This document shows positions 61,473 through 64,000 of a stretch of 64,000 nt of DNA, piece by piece. The stretch is from Tetrahymena thermophila SB210. Its lineage: Eukaryota > Ciliophora > Oligohymenophorea > Hymenostomatida > Tetrahymenidae. The position numbers and the translations under genes were made by a program. The notes under the pieces were generated by a model. That model was not told the DNA's origin and did no database searches. It worked only from the letters and a program-made list of their open reading frames with translations. The DNA is taken from assembly GCF_000189635.1 (NCBI RefSeq), contig NW_002476210.1, positions 1 through 64,000 on the forward strand, read 5' to 3'. The first letter of the stretch is position 1. Each line of letters starts with the position of its first letter.

Positions 61473-64000
61473 TCATTAATTATTTTATCTGTATCTAATT
61501 AATTAGCTTGCCTTAGAGGCTCCTCTTTGGGAAGAGGCGTTTCTTGAAGAGTTACTTATTTGTTAAGATAAATTTTGAGCAGTATTAGATTATGTGGAAG
61601 ATGGAATGAAGTTTTGAGGTACTTAATAATTTAATTAAAGTGCTCCTGTTGAACCTGAATTAATCATCTATGGAGATATGCTTCCTGTCATTTAATTTTA
61701 TTGTATATTTAATTCCCCGATTGGTTTTTGTTTTGAAGGAGAATTATTTCTACTAAGAGAACCAGTGTGGCTAATAATTGAAGAATTTTTTGCATTTAAA
61801 TTAATTCTTGCACTTGGAGGATAATTTTAAATGTTAACTTAATTAGATTGAGTTGTATAGTTTGAGTTATTTGCAACCTAATTATTATTTAAGGTAGTAT
61901 TAATATTATGATTTAGGTTGTTGCTGTTATTTGCTAATTGTTGCTAAGTTTATGGTATTTAATTAGTATTAAAATTACTCAAAGTACTGTTTATATTATT
62001 TACTCCTCCACTGTTGTTGTGGAGATTAGTCAATACATGTTAACTATTTTATTAGTTAGGATCAAAAATGTTTATCATATTGCTCACTCTAGCTGCAAAA
62101 GTATCTATCCTGTTCATTTTCTTTAAGTTATTTTGATTATTATTATTTGCATTCCCATTATTATTGTTACTATTCATAATATTTTTACGAATAGAGACTG
62201 GGCTATTTGTCATGTTTTAATTATAGTATTTAGAAGAATTGTTAGTAAGATTTTAATTACTTTAGATTTAACTTTTTTATTTTGAAGAAATGAATTACTG
62301 AGCAGATATCATTGAACCTGTCCTGTTAGTAGTTGTTGAAGAACTTGAAATTGTATTCTATTCTATCAATCTTTTAATTGAGTCACTAAAATGTGTAGAA
62401 GTTGTTCTTTCAGCTTTATTTCGTACTGATTAAGGCTAGTTATAGTGATATTTGTGCTCATAAACTTAGTTAATCTAAGAGACACCTCCAGGTAAATTAT
62501 TCATTATTTGTTATTAATTTGCGTTCAGATTATCATTATTACGAGCAGTACTAGATCCTATAATATTCATTTAGTTAGTAATTAACTCTTGACTTCTCGT
62601 CCTTGAGTGCTTTTGCATTCCTTAATTACTTTGCTAATAAACAGGAGTACCTATTGTTAAGGTGTTTGTAATGTCATTTGAGTTTTAATTATTTGAATTT
62701 ATAATATTTGTGCTTCCTGTGTTATAATTTTTAATTAATTACAAATTAATTTATGTAAAATTATTATTTGAGTTGATACCGTTGCCTGTATTTGCTTAAT
62801 TACTTATCGAATTACTGTTTGGAATTTTTGTACTTGCTGGTTATGTATTTATTCCATTAAGTACATTCATATTCTAAGGTAATTAGTTTAAAAGGGAAGA
62901 TGAAAGCAAGTTTGGCTAACTGCTTGTCTAAGAATGATTAGAATTAAAATTTGTGTGGCTGCTTACTGAACTTTATTTATAAATATTATTATTGCCAGGC
63001 TAAATGGCAATAGAATTACTTTTTTAATGCTTTCCCTATTAAACTTACTATAATTATTACTATTGTTGCTATTGTTGTTATTGTAATTAAATTACTTACT
63101 ATTACTATTAGTAGTTAGCTAATTACTGCTATTGTTGGCTAGAATGTTATTGAATAGAAGATTGCAAAGCTGCAGAATTAGGTGTGTTAGTGTCGTATTA
63201 TAATATGAAATTTTAATTTTTAGGAATTTAGACATTACCAGAATTTATAAAATTGCTATTGTAATTATTTGCATTGAGAGGAAATTTCAACTGCTTTGGA
63301 TTGCTTGAAGAACGATTTTTTTAGTTTTAGTTATTTCCAAAAGTGGATTAAGTCTTGTAGACTTACGTTTTAATCAAGTCAGGATTTAATTATTAAATTT
63401 AAGAGTTACGCTTAGAGTTAAAGAAATTTGTTTAACTGATCGAAGGAGCTTGCTAAGAGGAAGAGTTTTGGGACAATAAATTATTATTGCTATTCATTTA
63501 CACTTGTATCTATTATTATATATCTAATTGTGGTGCTTGATGTTAAGAATGTTTAATTTTCTTTTATGATGAATTTTATGATTTGAGGTGATTACGAGAA
63601 GATTATTATGGTTATTACTATTGTTGCTGAACTTATTATGAAATTTAACTAATATTTGGTTAATTTATCTGACTAAGCTAGCTAAAGTTCATATTGCTGC
63701 TACTTCCAACCAATCCACTCACTCCTGTAATAGAACTTCCCTTAACATTTAAACTTGTTTAGCCTTCTTTGCGTTTTTTGATTCTAAGATCACCGTTGTT
63801 ATTGTGTAATTTATCAGGATTGTTATTGGTGTTTGGAGAAGAATAGTGATAATGCGATTAAAGATCATTTAAAAGTAATTAAGGCTACTAATTTTAGTAA
63901 AATAATTGCTAAGGAGAAGAAGATCCATCAGATATTACTTATAGTTGAGAAAATTAAAGATTATTTTAAGAATTTTATGATGTCAAGAATTAAAGAGTGC
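61473..64000 (-). CDS. Giant Asn/Gln/Ser-rich protein, 3' part (5' end beyond window)
   Basis: An uninterrupted frame of about 841 codons reaches the window edge with no start, ending at TGA 61473. It is among the most Gln/Asn/Ser-rich sequences in the window: one stretch near 63040-63130 has Gln in most positions, spelled mainly with TAA, TAG and CAA. Islands of ordinary sequence occur, such as LRIKKRKEGQTSLNVKGSS, KAERTTSTHFSDSIKRLIEQ, LKKMNRIDTFAARVSNMINI and RNASSQRGASKAS. The composition is prion-like and presumably disordered; in ciliates such tracts are common in kinases, transcription factors and RNA-binding proteins. The defining domain, if any, must be upstream of this window. Plus-strand frames here are shadows. 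Confidence 0.85.

Overview
This window is the end of a macronuclear chromosome from a ciliate, most likely Tetrahymena. It opens with 253 bp of C4A2 telomere. It is roughly 80% A+T. It uses the ciliate nuclear code: TAA and TAG occur in frame as Gln in almost every gene, and TGA is the only stop. Introns are short and AT-rich with GT...AG ends. Gene models here were built by hand with that code. Where exon lengths summed to a multiple of three and protein motifs continued across the splices, I treat the model as good.

Region 1 (1-16,300): telomere, a subtelomeric tandem repeat, a U1A/U2B''-type spliceosomal protein, two or three poorly resolved small minus-strand genes (5.3-7.6 kb) and a mitotic-type cyclin, with long AT-rich spacers. 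Region 2 (16,300-23,300): ribosomal protein eS27, the elongation factor Elf1/ELOF1 and a mitochondrial-looking two-span membrane protein, then a doubtful long open frame. Region 3 (23,800-28,831): one 1.6k-residue Q/N-rich coiled-coil protein. Region 4 (31,600-38,900): three tandem paralogues of a secreted protein family, each with the same upstream block, and a small inverted-repeat element after the first copy. Region 5 (39,900-45,400): an unrecognised helical acidic protein and two tandem CDC50/LEM3 genes with matching exon structures (partners of lipid flippases). Region 6 (46,268-52,067): a large protein with faint resemblance to eukaryotic RNA-dependent RNA polymerases but no visible catalytic loop, an unrecognised acidic protein, and a secreted cystatin. 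Region 7 (53,157-64,000): a 1.3k-residue protein with an FCP1/NIF-like but apparently degenerate phosphatase fold, an RNPS1/SR-like RRM protein with six exons, and the 3' part of a huge N/Q/S-rich protein that runs off the window.

No CRISPR, rRNA or convincing tRNA was seen. The genes do not form an operon. The functional themes are RNA processing (U1A/U2B'', RNPS1-like), transcription and translation (Elf1, eS27), membrane lipid transport (CDC50) and secretion (three-gene family, cystatin). The points most worth checking are the RdRP-like protein, the FCP1-like pseudo-phosphatase, and the secreted-protein array with its MITE-like hairpin.
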